Shown one piece after another: positions 1 through 7,591 of a stretch of 64,000 bases of DNA. The translations under genes and the position numbers were made by a program. Source of the stretch: CANNDT01 sp945876205. Its GTDB lineage: Bacteria; Acidobacteriota; Vicinamibacteria; Vicinamibacterales; UBA2999. The DNA is taken from the NCBI GenBank assembly GCA_947503365.1, contig CANNDT010000010.1:1-64000 (forward strand), read 5' to 3'. Under the pieces are notes generated by a model. The model saw nothing but the letters and a program-made list of their open reading frames with translations. It was not told the DNA's origin and did no database searches. Position 1 is the stretch's first letter, and every line of letters starts with the position of its first letter.

Positions 1-66
1 CAGCACTTCTCGTGGGATCGCGTCAGGAAGAATCGCGAAACCGGCGTCTTCGAGGCCCTTCCCTAG
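1..66 (+). CDS. 3' end of a gene entering from the left edge, product uncertain
   Basis: An open frame runs from base 1 to a TAG at 64-66 and gives a 21-residue tail containing HFSWDRV. A motif of this kind (aromatic-Ser-Trp-Asp/Glu-Arg-Val) is often seen near the end of family 4-type glycosyltransferases, but the rest of the tail is not diagnostic. The stop is followed within ten bases by a palindromic repeat that probably acts as a terminator, which fits a real gene end. Only the tail is visible, so the product stays open. Confidence 0.4.
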   Translation, partial: QHFSWDRVRKNRETGVFEALP

Positions 67-75
67 GCCGAGCGC

Positions 76-170
76 CATTCACCCCTTCACGGGCCACGGA
101 GACACAGAGGCACAGAGACAGCCTTGTGGGCTCCGTGTCTCCGTGTCTCTGTGGCTTGTGAGGGTGAATG
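76..170. repeat. CACAGAG-type palindromic repeat, copy 1
   Basis: A 95-base imperfect palindrome. The left arm is built of 7-base units of the type CACAGAG/ACACAGAG and the right arm is the complement (CTCCGTGTCTCCGTGTCTCTG). The ends extend as CATTCACCC and GGGTGAATG. It lies between a rightward stop (66) and the leftward arsS stop (185), so its transcript could end both genes. A second copy with the same TTCAC...GTGAA ends lies at 8739-8830. Confidence 0.85.
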
Positions 171-184
171 AAGTAACGAATTGG

Positions 185-1225
185 CTAGGTGGTGGCTCCG
201 CCGCAACTGGAGCCGGCGCCGGCCGTGCAGCCGAAGCAATGCGGGCCGATCGTGATCCGGCGGGCGGCGAGCGACTCAGGCGTCGCTTCGAAGATGGTCT
301 GCGGCGCCTCGGCCGCGGTGCCGAGATCGATCATCTGATTGAAGTCGCAGTCGTACAGCCGTCCATCCCATCCCACCGACAGCGTGTAGCGGCACATCAG
401 TCCTTCCACCGCTGCCGGATTGAAGGCGGCCACGAGGCGATCCATGTAGGCCTGCAGGTTTCCCGAGTCGAGCAGGAACTGCAGGAAGCGGCTGATCGGC
501 ATGTTCGTGATCGTGTAGAGCCGGTTGAACGTGATGCCGTGGCGACGCTTCAGCTCGCGCTTCCAGTCGGCTTCGAGCGACGCCTGGGATCCCGGCAGGA
601 ACGCGCCGACGGGGTTGGTCACGAGGTTGAGCAGCAGCCCCGAGCCTTCAACGCCGTAGCCCAGAGTGTTGAAGTGCTGGAGTGCGGCAATCGAGTCATC
701 GAACACACCCTCGCCTCGCTGGGCGTCGGTCTGCCGCGAGGTAAATGACGGCAGCGATGCGATCACCTCGACTTCCTGTTCGGCAAGAAATTCCGGAAGG
801 TCCGAGTACGCCGGCAGCCGCGTGATCGTCAGGTTGCACCGGTCGATGACGTGGCGTCCGGCAGCACGCGCCCTGCGGACGATGTCGCGAAACGACGGGT
901 GCAGCTCGGGAGCGCCGCCGGTGATGTCGAGCGTCGGGATGTCACTGGCTTCGAGAAACCGCAGGCACGCATCGACGACATCCGCGGGCATGACTTCGGT
1001 GCGATCCGGACCCGCATCGACGTGGCAATGGTGGCAGGCCTGGTTGCAGCGCTTGCCGACATTCATCTGCAGGATGCTGACGGAGGTCGTCGTCAGCGGA
1101 TCGTAACCAGCCGCGGCCGCCGCGCTTTCGAAGGTGCGCGCGAGCGGCAGGGACGCCAGCGTCGCTCGCTGCGCCGCCGCGCCCGCAAGGGGGCTGCGAG
1201 TATTCAGAAGGGTGGGAAGTGCCAT
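185..1225 (-). CDS. arsS: ArsS, radical SAM enzyme of arsenosugar biosynthesis
   Basis: A 346-residue radical SAM protein. C60, C64 and C67 form the CxxxCxxC cluster motif in CNQACHHC, and a Cys-rich tail (CFGCTAGAGSSCGG) could hold a second Fe-S centre. The architecture and the peroxidase-like neighbour upstream match the ArsS family with its DUF3641 C-terminal domain, which works after ArsM in attaching a 5'-deoxyadenosyl group to methylated arsenic. No arsM is visible in the window. The ATG at 1225 follows a long hairpin repeat by seven bases and has no evident Shine-Dalgarno site, so translation may depend on coupling or on the hairpin. It is the last gene of a leftward cluster with two M16 peptidases. 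Confidence 0.87.
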   Translation of the reverse strand: MALPTLLNTRSPLAGAAAQRATLASLPLARTFESAAAAAGYDPLTTTSVSILQMNVGKRCNQACHHCHVDAGPDRTEVMPADVVDACLRFLEASDIPTLDITGGAPELHPSFRDIVRRARAAGRHVIDRCNLTITRLPAYSDLPEFLAEQEVEVIASLPSFTSRQTDAQRGEGVFDDSIAALQHFNTLGYGVEGSGLLLNLVTNPVGAFLPGSQASLEADWKRELKRRHGITFNRLYTITNMPISRFLQFLLDSGNLQAYMDRLVAAFNPAAVEGLMCRYTLSVGWDGRLYDCDFNQMIDLGTAAEAPQTIFEATPESLAARRITIGPHCFGCTAGAGSSCGGATT

Positions 1226-1232
1226 GGTCTAA

Positions 1233-1295
1233 CCACGAAGTTCACGAAGATCACGAAGATCACGAAACACTTCGTGTTCTTCGTGCCCTTCGTGG
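1233..1295. repeat. CACGAAG-type hairpin repeat between two ars genes
   Basis: A 63-base near-perfect palindrome made of 9-base units CACGAAGNN on one arm and CTTCGTGNN on the other, opening with CCACGAAG and closing with CTTCGTGG. It sits between the peroxidase-like gene and arsS on the same strand and ends seven bases before the arsS ATG. As RNA it would form a very stable stem that could attenuate transcription, protect upstream mRNA or hide the arsS ribosome site. A half-copy occurs at 3102-3132. Confidence 0.9.
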
Positions 1296-1320
1296 CTTGC
1301 AGTTTCGTGACCTTAGCCAA

Positions 1321-1653
1321 TCACATCGACAACTTATCGATTTGATTACGCATCTGCACACCGTGCACGAGCGAGGCGCCGCCGCGAATCGCCGCCGCCA
1401 CGTGCACCGCTTCGGTCATCTGCTCCGGCGTCGAGCCCTTCTCGAGGCAGGCCGTGCTGTAGGCGTCGATGCAGTACGGGCACTGCACCGCGTGCGCGAC
1501 GCCGAGGGCGATCAGCGCCTTCTCGCGCTCGGTCAGCGCCCCTTCCTGGAAGACGGCGTTGTACCACTCGAGAAACTTCTTCCAGAGCTCGGGCGCTTCC
1601 TTGCCCATGTCGGCGAACTTGCCGAGGTCTTTCGGGTGGTAATACGTCTCCAT
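1321..1653 (-). CDS. arsenosugar biosynthesis-associated peroxidase-like protein
   Basis: A 110-residue AhpD/carboxymuconolactone decarboxylase-like protein with the redox motif CPYC (C58, C61) followed by IDAY, typical of this small helical family. It lies directly upstream of arsS, the usual pairing for the arsenosugar-associated subgroup. The chosen ATG at 1653 begins METYYHP and has GGAG just upstream. An earlier ATG at 1671 overlaps the stop of the preceding peptidase (ATGA) but lacks a ribosome site and would add six residues. It probably handles a reactive or thiol-reducible step of the pathway; that role is inferred from context. Confidence 0.85.
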   Translation of the reverse strand: METYYHPKDLGKFADMGKEAPELWKKFLEWYNAVFQEGALTEREKALIALGVAHAVQCPYCIDAYSTACLEKGSTPEQMTEAVHVAAAIRGGASLVHGVQMRNQIDKLSM

Positions 1654-1667
1654 GTGACTCCGTTCGC

Positions 1668-3155
1668 TCATGGGCCGAGCGCCTCGTCAACTGTCATCAC
1701 GCGCACCGGAAGGAGACTGAGCGCGCGGATCCCCGCCTCGATCCTGGTGCGGTCGCCAACGACGACGACCGCGAAGTTGGTCGGCTGGATGTGCTTCGCG
1801 GCCACCTTCTGCACGGTGTCGGCCGTGACCGCCTGGATGTTGGCGACGTAGCGCTCGAAAAAGGCGTCGGGCAGCCTGTAGACGATCAGTTGCTCGGCGT
1901 TGCCGGCAAGGTCGCGGGTCGTTTCGAAGTCCGATGGAAAGCCCAGGGCGATGTAGTTCCTGGCCTTCGTGAGCTCGTCGGCAGGAATCGGCTTCGTAAT
2001 GCCGTTTAACTCGTTGAAGAACTCACGGACGGATTCCGACGTCTTGTCGGTCTGCACGCCCGCCGCCGCCACGAACGGTCCGGCGGACAGCCGCATGTCG
2101 AACGCCGAGCTGGCGCCATACGCGTATCCATGTTCCTCGCGGAGGTTCTGATTGAGACGCGAGGTAAACGATCCGCCCAGCACGGTGTTGAGCACCTGCA
2201 GCGGAAAGTAGTCGGGATTGTTGCGGGGCACGCCCACCCAGCCGATGCGAATCTGCGACTGCTCGGCGCCCGGCTTGTCGACGATGTAGATCTGCCCGGT
2301 GGTCAACTGTCGCGCGGTCGGAACCTCGACACGCCTTGCGGGGGCGGTCGCCTTCCAGCCACCGAACTGCTTTTCGAGCGCCGCGACGACCGCATCCGCC
2401 TTCACGTCGCCGACGACGACCAGCGCGGCGTTGGTCGGCTGAAAGAACGTGGAATGGAATGCCTCGAGATCCTGCGTCGACAGCGTCTTCAGCGTCGACT
2501 CGGTGCCGACCGCGCCAGTGCCGTAGCGGTGAGTGGGGCCGAAGACGATGCGCGAGAACGCCATCGCCGCGATTGAAGGCGGATCATCCTTGGCTTGCAG
2601 GAGCGATGTGAGCCGTTCCTGGCGAACGCGGTTCAGTTCGTCCTCGGGAAACGTCGGACGCAAGGCGACGTCGGCCATGATCGGCAGCGCGTCGTTCAGG
2701 CGCGCGATCGGCACGTTGAGGCGCACCGCCGACGAGTCGAAGGTGCTGGTCGTCGCGAGATCGGCGCCGAGAAACTCCACGGCATCCGCGAGCTCGAGCG
2801 CCGAGCGCGAGCCGGCGCCTTCATCGAGCATCGCCGCCGTGAGACTGGCGGTGCCGAACTTGCCCGCCGGATCGTCGCCGCTGCCCGCCTGCACGACGAG
2901 GTTGATCTGCGCGATCGGCACTTCGTGCATCTCGATCACCCAGACAGGCAGCCCGTTGGAAAGCGCCCGCTTCTGAATCGGCGGAAGACTCAACGGCGGC
3001 GGCGGCCCGAGCAGCGGCGGCCGCGTCCGATCGGGAGACTGTTGGGCGAGCAATGGCACCAACGCCACGCCACAGAGCGAACCAAGAACGAGAGCAAAGA
3101 AGATCCTTCGTGATCTTCGTGTCCTTCGTGGTTGATCCGTCCTCGTAGCGATCAT
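1668..3155 (-). CDS. M16-family peptidase homologue, non-catalytic subunit
   Basis: A 495-residue exported M16 (insulinase/processing peptidase) protein with two M16 halves. The zinc motif HxxEH is absent: the equivalent stretch reads LTAAMLDEGAG. The C-terminal arginine-tyrosine signature is kept (LREEHGYAYG). Such proteins usually partner a catalytic M16 subunit, and one lies immediately upstream with an ATGA overlap. The N-terminus is a signal peptide (RRIFFALVLGSLCGVALVPLLA) followed by a Pro-rich linker. The basic residues before it (PRRTRRSRR) are encoded by a CACGAAG-type repeat. It probably acts in the periplasm as a heterodimer that degrades peptides. Confidence 0.9.
   Translation of the reverse strand: MIATRTDQPRRTRRSRRIFFALVLGSLCGVALVPLLAQQSPDRTRPPLLGPPPPLSLPPIQKRALSNGLPVWVIEMHEVPIAQINLVVQAGSGDDPAGKFGTASLTAAMLDEGAGSRSALELADAVEFLGADLATTSTFDSSAVRLNVPIARLNDALPIMADVALRPTFPEDELNRVRQERLTSLLQAKDDPPSIAAMAFSRIVFGPTHRYGTGAVGTESTLKTLSTQDLEAFHSTFFQPTNAALVVVGDVKADAVVAALEKQFGGWKATAPARRVEVPTARQLTTGQIYIVDKPGAEQSQIRIGWVGVPRNNPDYFPLQVLNTVLGGSFTSRLNQNLREEHGYAYGASSAFDMRLSAGPFVAAAGVQTDKTSESVREFFNELNGITKPIPADELTKARNYIALGFPSDFETTRDLAGNAEQLIVYRLPDAFFERYVANIQAVTADTVQKVAAKHIQPTNFAVVVVGDRTRIEAGIRALSLLPVRVMTVDEALGP
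3102..3132. repeat. CACGAAG-type repeat inside the start of an M16 gene
   Basis: Three tandem CTTCGTG units at 9-base spacing on the plus strand, the same unit as the hairpin at 1233-1295 but with only one arm. It lies within codons 9-18 of the leftward M16 gene and encodes the basic n-region of its signal peptide (QPRRTRRSRR). Either the repeat landed upstream and a start codon was gained, or it was taken into an existing gene. Confidence 0.8.
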
Positions 3156-4495
3156 TTCTCCGGCTCCGGTTCAACGACGAGCTCGACACGGCGATCGGCT
3201 GGCAGCCAGCCGGTCACCGCCGCCTGCACATCACTGGGCGAGAGCGAGGTGTATCGCGCCAGGTCTTCGGCAAAGTAGTCAGGACCGCCGCCGGCCACGT
3301 AATAGCCGTTCAACTGATCGGCCTTGCCGCCGAATCCGCCGACGCGTTCCATGCGGCGATAGAACGTCGCCTCGGTCTGGTTAATCGCGCGCTCGACTTC
3401 GCGCGCGGTTGGCGGCTCGCGTCTCAGTCGCTCCAGTTCCTCGTCGATGACCTTCTGAATCTCGGCGATCGATTTTCCCGGCCGCGCCGTCGCGACGATC
3501 AGGAATGAGCCGCCGAGCGCACCTGATTGCTGGTAGGCCGAAACGTCCTGCGCCATCTGCGTGTCGTAGACGAGACGCTTGTAGAGGCGCGAGTTCTTGC
3601 CGCCGGACAGCACCGACGAGGCGACATCGAGCGCCGCGTCGCCCGGCGCGTAGAGGCGCGGCGTCAGCCATCCGAGGTACAGCCGCGGCAGCCGCACCCG
3701 ATCGGTCATGGTCTTGCGCTTGACCGCGTTCAGATAGGCGGGTGGGGCGGCGATCGGCTCGACCGGGCCGCCGCGCGGAATGTCGCCGAACCACTTCTCG
3801 ACCAGCGCCCGCGTGCGATCGAAATCGATGTCGCCTGCAATCGACAGGCTCGCGTTGTTGGGCGCGTAGTACTTCTTGAAGAACGCGGCGACGTCGTCGT
3901 GGCTCGCCGCGGTCAGATCTTCCATGTAGCCGATCGTCGGCCAGTTGTAGGGATGGTTCTCGGGCCACAGCATCTTGTCGAGCTCGATCGACGCCATCCC
4001 GTACGGGCGATTCTCGTAGCTCTGGCGCCGCTCGTTCTTGACGACGTCACGCTGGCCGTTGACGCGCTCGGGCGACATCGTGTCGAGCAGGTAGCCCATG
4101 CGATCCGATTCCAGGAACAGCGCGAGCTCGAGCGCGTTCGCGGGCACGTCGATGACGTAGTTGGTCCGGTCGTTGTTGGTCGAGCCGTTGTTGTTGGCGC
4201 CGGCGGCTTCGAGCAGCGTGTCGAACTCGCCTTCCTTCACGTTCTTGGAGCCCTCGAACATCAGGTGCTCGAAAAGGTGCGCAAACCCGGTGCGGCCGGC
4301 GCGCTCGCTGGCGGAACCGACGTGATACCAGACATTGACCGCCACGACGGGGACGCTCTTGTCCTGGTGAAGGATGACGGTGAGACCGTTCGCAAGCGTG
4401 AACAGCCGGTAGGGGACCTCGAGCCGGGCAGGCACCTGCGCCGCGATCGGCAGCGACGCGAGCAGGATCAGCAGCAGAGTGACACGCAACCTCAT
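3152..4495 (-). CDS. M16-family zinc metallopeptidase, catalytic subunit
   Basis: A 447-residue secreted M16 peptidase. The inverted zinc motif HLFEH (H73, E76, H77) is intact in GFAHLFEHLMFEG, with the distal acidic region in the following NERR segment. The start at 4495 gives a clean signal peptide (MRLRVTLLLILLASLPIAAQ) and has GAGGAG upstream; a longer frame to 4597 adds an unlikely hydrophilic leader. Its stop overlaps the start of the second M16 gene (ATGA), so the two are translationally coupled and probably form a periplasmic heterodimer. It is the first gene of the leftward operon that ends with arsS. Confidence 0.93.
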   Translation of the reverse strand: MRLRVTLLLILLASLPIAAQVPARLEVPYRLFTLANGLTVILHQDKSVPVVAVNVWYHVGSASERAGRTGFAHLFEHLMFEGSKNVKEGEFDTLLEAAGANNNGSTNNDRTNYVIDVPANALELALFLESDRMGYLLDTMSPERVNGQRDVVKNERRQSYENRPYGMASIELDKMLWPENHPYNWPTIGYMEDLTAASHDDVAAFFKKYYAPNNASLSIAGDIDFDRTRALVEKWFGDIPRGGPVEPIAAPPAYLNAVKRKTMTDRVRLPRLYLGWLTPRLYAPGDAALDVASSVLSGGKNSRLYKRLVYDTQMAQDVSAYQQSGALGGSFLIVATARPGKSIAEIQKVIDEELERLRREPPTAREVERAINQTEATFYRRMERVGGFGGKADQLNGYYVAGGGPDYFAEDLARYTSLSPSDVQAAVTGWLPADRRVELVVEPEPEK

Positions 4496-4609
4496 GACGC
4501 GCTCCTCGGCTGAGTGTATCCCACGGTACGACCTGACCTGGCGCCCGCTGGTCTGTGCATGGACACTCGTTTGCACTTTGTCCCATTGCAAGTTCAACCA
4601 AGGAGATTA

Positions 4610-4693
4610 AACGCCAATAAGGACCAACTGTCCGACCCGGACAAGATCAAGCCCGGCCAGGTCCTCAAGATTCCCCAACATTCGCACACGTGA
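4610..4693 (+). pseudogene. remnant of a LysM-domain gene (last ~27 codons)
   Basis: A short frame ending at TGA 4691-4693 encodes ANKDQLSDPDKIKP followed by GQVLKIP, the classic end of a LysM peptidoglycan-binding domain (usual form: ANxDQI.DPDxIxPGQxLxIP). In-frame sequence upstream of about 4610 has no LysM similarity and no start, and the first half of the domain is missing. This is the 3' end of a deleted gene, left between the M16 operon and the next rightward gene. Confidence 0.7.
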
Positions 4694-4735
4694 GCCGGTT
4701 TCCCCCTATCCTGCACCTTGGGGTGTGGAGGGGAA

Positions 4736-5443
4736 ATGACAAGAACGATTCGCGCGGCCGCCTTCGTGGCGGTCGCGCTGTTTGGAGCTCACGCCGCGGC
4801 CGCCCAGGACCGGCCGGTGGTCTCGCTGGCACCGGCCGACCCGGCACGGTGGGATCTCGCCGGCCACGTGGGATGGCTGGGCAGTAATAAGTCCGACATC
4901 GGCGACGAGTGGAACGACTGGTACAACGCGGCCTCTGCCGGCGTCGCAGCCGGGTATTACGTCACCCCGCACTTCAAAGCCGAACTGCAGACGGCGTTTT
5001 CCCGGCAAGGGCGCGTCTTCAGCCAGGAGAGCATCGCCGTGCCGGGCGGAGCCTTTCCGATCTTTAGCTCCCGCGAGCATTTCTTTACCGCGACGACAAT
5101 CAGCGCCGGGGTGTCACGCCAGTTCTTCGAGAACCAGTGGTTCCATCCGTTCGTGGGCGGCGGACTGGAGATGGTGCGCGAAACCCACCGCATCGATACG
5201 CCTCAGCAGTTCATTTCAGGTCGTCCCGACCCCGCGACACCGTCCATACCAGCCGTCCTTCAGGTGGTTCCAGCCACTACCGGGTCCACCGAGGTGAATT
5301 GGACCGCGCGACCCTTCGTCGCCATCGGGTTCAAGGGATACGTGTCCGAGCGTGGCTTCGTCCGATCCGAGCTGCGTTCGTCGTTTTCAACTCGCGGTGC
5401 CGAGCACATCGTCTGGTCCGGCGGCGCGGGCATCGACTTCTGA
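4736..5443 (+). CDS. exported outer-membrane beta-barrel protein
   Basis: 235 residues. A signal peptide (MTRTIRAAAFVAVALFGAHAAAA) is followed by alternating short strands rich in aromatics and glycine, ending in a terminal strand with final Phe (GGAGIDF), the pattern of a small outer-membrane barrel of the OmpA/porin-like or OmpW-like kind. The ATG at 4736 has GGAGG just upstream; an ATG at 4718 would add six residues ahead of the signal. The next gene begins eight bases after the stop, so the two are probably co-transcribed. No specific function can be read from the sequence. Confidence 0.75.
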   Translation: MTRTIRAAAFVAVALFGAHAAAAQDRPVVSLAPADPARWDLAGHVGWLGSNKSDIGDEWNDWYNAASAGVAAGYYVTPHFKAELQTAFSRQGRVFSQESIAVPGGAFPIFSSREHFFTATTISAGVSRQFFENQWFHPFVGGGLEMVRETHRIDTPQQFISGRPDPATPSIPAVLQVVPATTGSTEVNWTARPFVAIGFKGYVSERGFVRSELRSSFSTRGAEHIVWSGGAGIDF

Positions 5444-5450
5444 GGTGTAC

Positions 5451-5825
5451 ATGTTCATCAGACTCATCGCACTCATCATCGTCGTCGCGCTCGTTTCTCC
5501 GGCTGCGGCGCAGACGCCGTCAAACGCTGACGTCTGGCGCACCTTTGCGGCCAGGGTTGAAATTGGCTCTCGCGTGAAAGTGCGCCTGGCCGACGGGACG
5601 CGGTTCACCGCCACGCTCATCCAGGCGGCGCCGACCGAACTGCTGGTCCAGCCGCGCACCCGCGTCCCGGTGCCCGTGCAGCGCGTGCCCTACGAGGCCA
5701 TTGTGTCGCTCGAACGCGACGAGGCGCGGGGGATGGGCGCCGGCAAGGCGGTGGCCATTGGTGTGGCGTCGGGCGTCGGCGCATTCCTGGGCACATTGCT
5801 CCTGCTGATTGCGACGATCGATTAG
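5451..5825 (+). CDS. small exported protein with C-terminal membrane segment
   Basis: 124 residues. The signal peptide MFIRLIALIIVVALVSPAAA is followed by a compact domain with the phrase VKVRLADGTRFTATLI, reminiscent of an Sm-like or SH3-like beta barrel, and a hydrophobic C-terminal helix (VAIGVASGVGAFLGTLLLLIA). The ATG at 5451 follows GAGG and lies eight bases after the stop of the barrel-protein gene. The product is probably periplasmic and anchored at its C-terminus. The family is not recognised. Confidence 0.7.
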   Translation: MFIRLIALIIVVALVSPAAAQTPSNADVWRTFAARVEIGSRVKVRLADGTRFTATLIQAAPTELLVQPRTRVPVPVQRVPYEAIVSLERDEARGMGAGKAVAIGVASGVGAFLGTLLLLIATID

Positions 5826-5839
5826 GGGTCAGCTATAAT
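5809..5839 (+). promoter_or_regulatory. probable sigma-70-type promoter of icd
   Basis: A perfect -10 hexamer TATAAT at 5834-5839 is preceded by TTGCGA at 5809-5814 with 19-base spacing. It lies 42 bases before the icd ATG, overlapping the last codons of the preceding gene. The -10 is strong by eye; the -35 is weaker. Confidence 0.6.
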
Positions 5840-5881
5840 CTGACGTTTGTTTCCTCTAACCCTCGCCCAGCACTAGGAGCC

Positions 5882-7099
5882 ATGGCCAAAATCAAGGTCA
5901 AGAACCCCGTCGTCGAGATGGACGGCGATGAGATGACGCGAATCATCTGGCAGAAGATTCGCGAGCAGCTCATCCTTCCGTATCTGGACATCGACCTCAA
6001 GTACTTCGACCTCGGCATCGAGGCGCGCGACCGGACGGACGATCAGATCACGGTCGACGCGGCCAACGCCACGTTGAAGTACGGCGTCGCGGTGAAGTGC
6101 GCGACGATCACGCCCGACGAGGCGAGGGTCAAGGAATTCGGCCTGAAGCAGATGTACCGCTCGCCGAACGGCACCATCCGCAACATCCTGGATGGGACGA
6201 TCTTCCGCGAGCCGATCATCTGCCGCAACGTCCCGCGCATCGTGCCGCACTGGGACAAGCCGGTAGTGGTCGCCCGTCATGGCTTCGGCGACCAGTATCG
6301 CGCGCAGGACTTCCACTTTCCGTCGGCAGGCACGCTCAAGATGAGCTGGACGCCGGCCAATGGCGGAGAGCCGATCGAACGTGAGGTCATCAAGGCGCCC
6401 GGCAGCGGAATCATGCTCGGCATGTTCAATCTCGACGCGTCGATCGAAGGGTTCGCCCGCGCCTGCTTTACCTATGGCCTCGGACGCAACTACCCGGTCT
6501 ATCTCTCAACCAAGAACACCATCCTCAAGGTCTACGACGGCACCTTCAAGAACACGTTCGAGCGCGTGTTCGAAACCGAGTTCCGCGCGAAGTTCGAAGC
6601 GAAGAAGCTGACCTACGAGCACCGCCTGATCGACGACATGGTGGCGGCCAGCCTCAAGTGGAGCGGCGGTTATCTCTGGGCCTGCAAGAACTACGACGGC
6701 GACGTGCAGTCGGACACGGTCGCGCAGGGCTACGGTTCACTCGGCCTGATGACATCGGTGCTGATGGCACCCGACGGCAAGACCGTCGAAGCGGAAGCCG
6801 CGCACGGGACGGTGACGCGTCACTACCGGATGCACCAGCAGGGCAAGCCGACGTCGACCAACCCGATCGCCTCGATCTACGCCTGGACGCGCGGTCTGCA
6901 GTACCGCGGTCAGTTCGATGGCACGCCCGAAGTCGTGGCCTTCGCCGACACCCTCGAGAAAGTCTGCGTGGACGTCGTCGAATCGGGACGGATGACGAAG
7001 GACCTCGCGCTCCTCGTGGGCGCCGATCATCCCTTCCTCACGACCGAGGAGTTCATGGATGCGATCAACAGCGAGTTGAAGAAGCGCATGGGGATGTAG
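5882..7099 (+). CDS. icd: NADP-dependent isocitrate dehydrogenase, homodimeric eukaryote-like type
   Basis: 405 residues, the length of the dimeric type II enzymes rather than the ~415-residue E. coli type. It oxidises isocitrate to 2-oxoglutarate with NADP in the TCA cycle. Family signatures are all present: VVEMDGDEMTRIIW at the N-terminus, the substrate loop KQMYRSPNGTIRN, the metal and base region QSDTVAQGYGSLGLMTSVL, and the NADP segment EAEAAHGTVTRHYR. The ATG at 5882 has AGGAG just upstream. The purE gene begins about ten bases after the stop, so icd-purE-purK probably form one unit, an unusual pairing of TCA and purine genes. Confidence 0.96.
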   Translation: MAKIKVKNPVVEMDGDEMTRIIWQKIREQLILPYLDIDLKYFDLGIEARDRTDDQITVDAANATLKYGVAVKCATITPDEARVKEFGLKQMYRSPNGTIRNILDGTIFREPIICRNVPRIVPHWDKPVVVARHGFGDQYRAQDFHFPSAGTLKMSWTPANGGEPIEREVIKAPGSGIMLGMFNLDASIEGFARACFTYGLGRNYPVYLSTKNTILKVYDGTFKNTFERVFETEFRAKFEAKKLTYEHRLIDDMVAASLKWSGGYLWACKNYDGDVQSDTVAQGYGSLGLMTSVLMAPDGKTVEAEAAHGTVTRHYRMHQQGKPTSTNPIASIYAWTRGLQYRGQFDGTPEVVAFADTLEKVCVDVVESGRMTKDLALLVGADHPFLTTEEFMDAINSELKKRMGM

Positions 7100-7108
7100 G
7101 AGGCACGC

Positions 7109-7587
<479 letters not shown>

Positions 7588-7591
<4 letters not shown>

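Noticed and set aside
2821..3189. Short frame coding TTKDTKITKDL over the CACGAAG repeat
   Set aside because: Peptides of this type are translations of the repeat DNA. The overlapping M16 frame has the homology.
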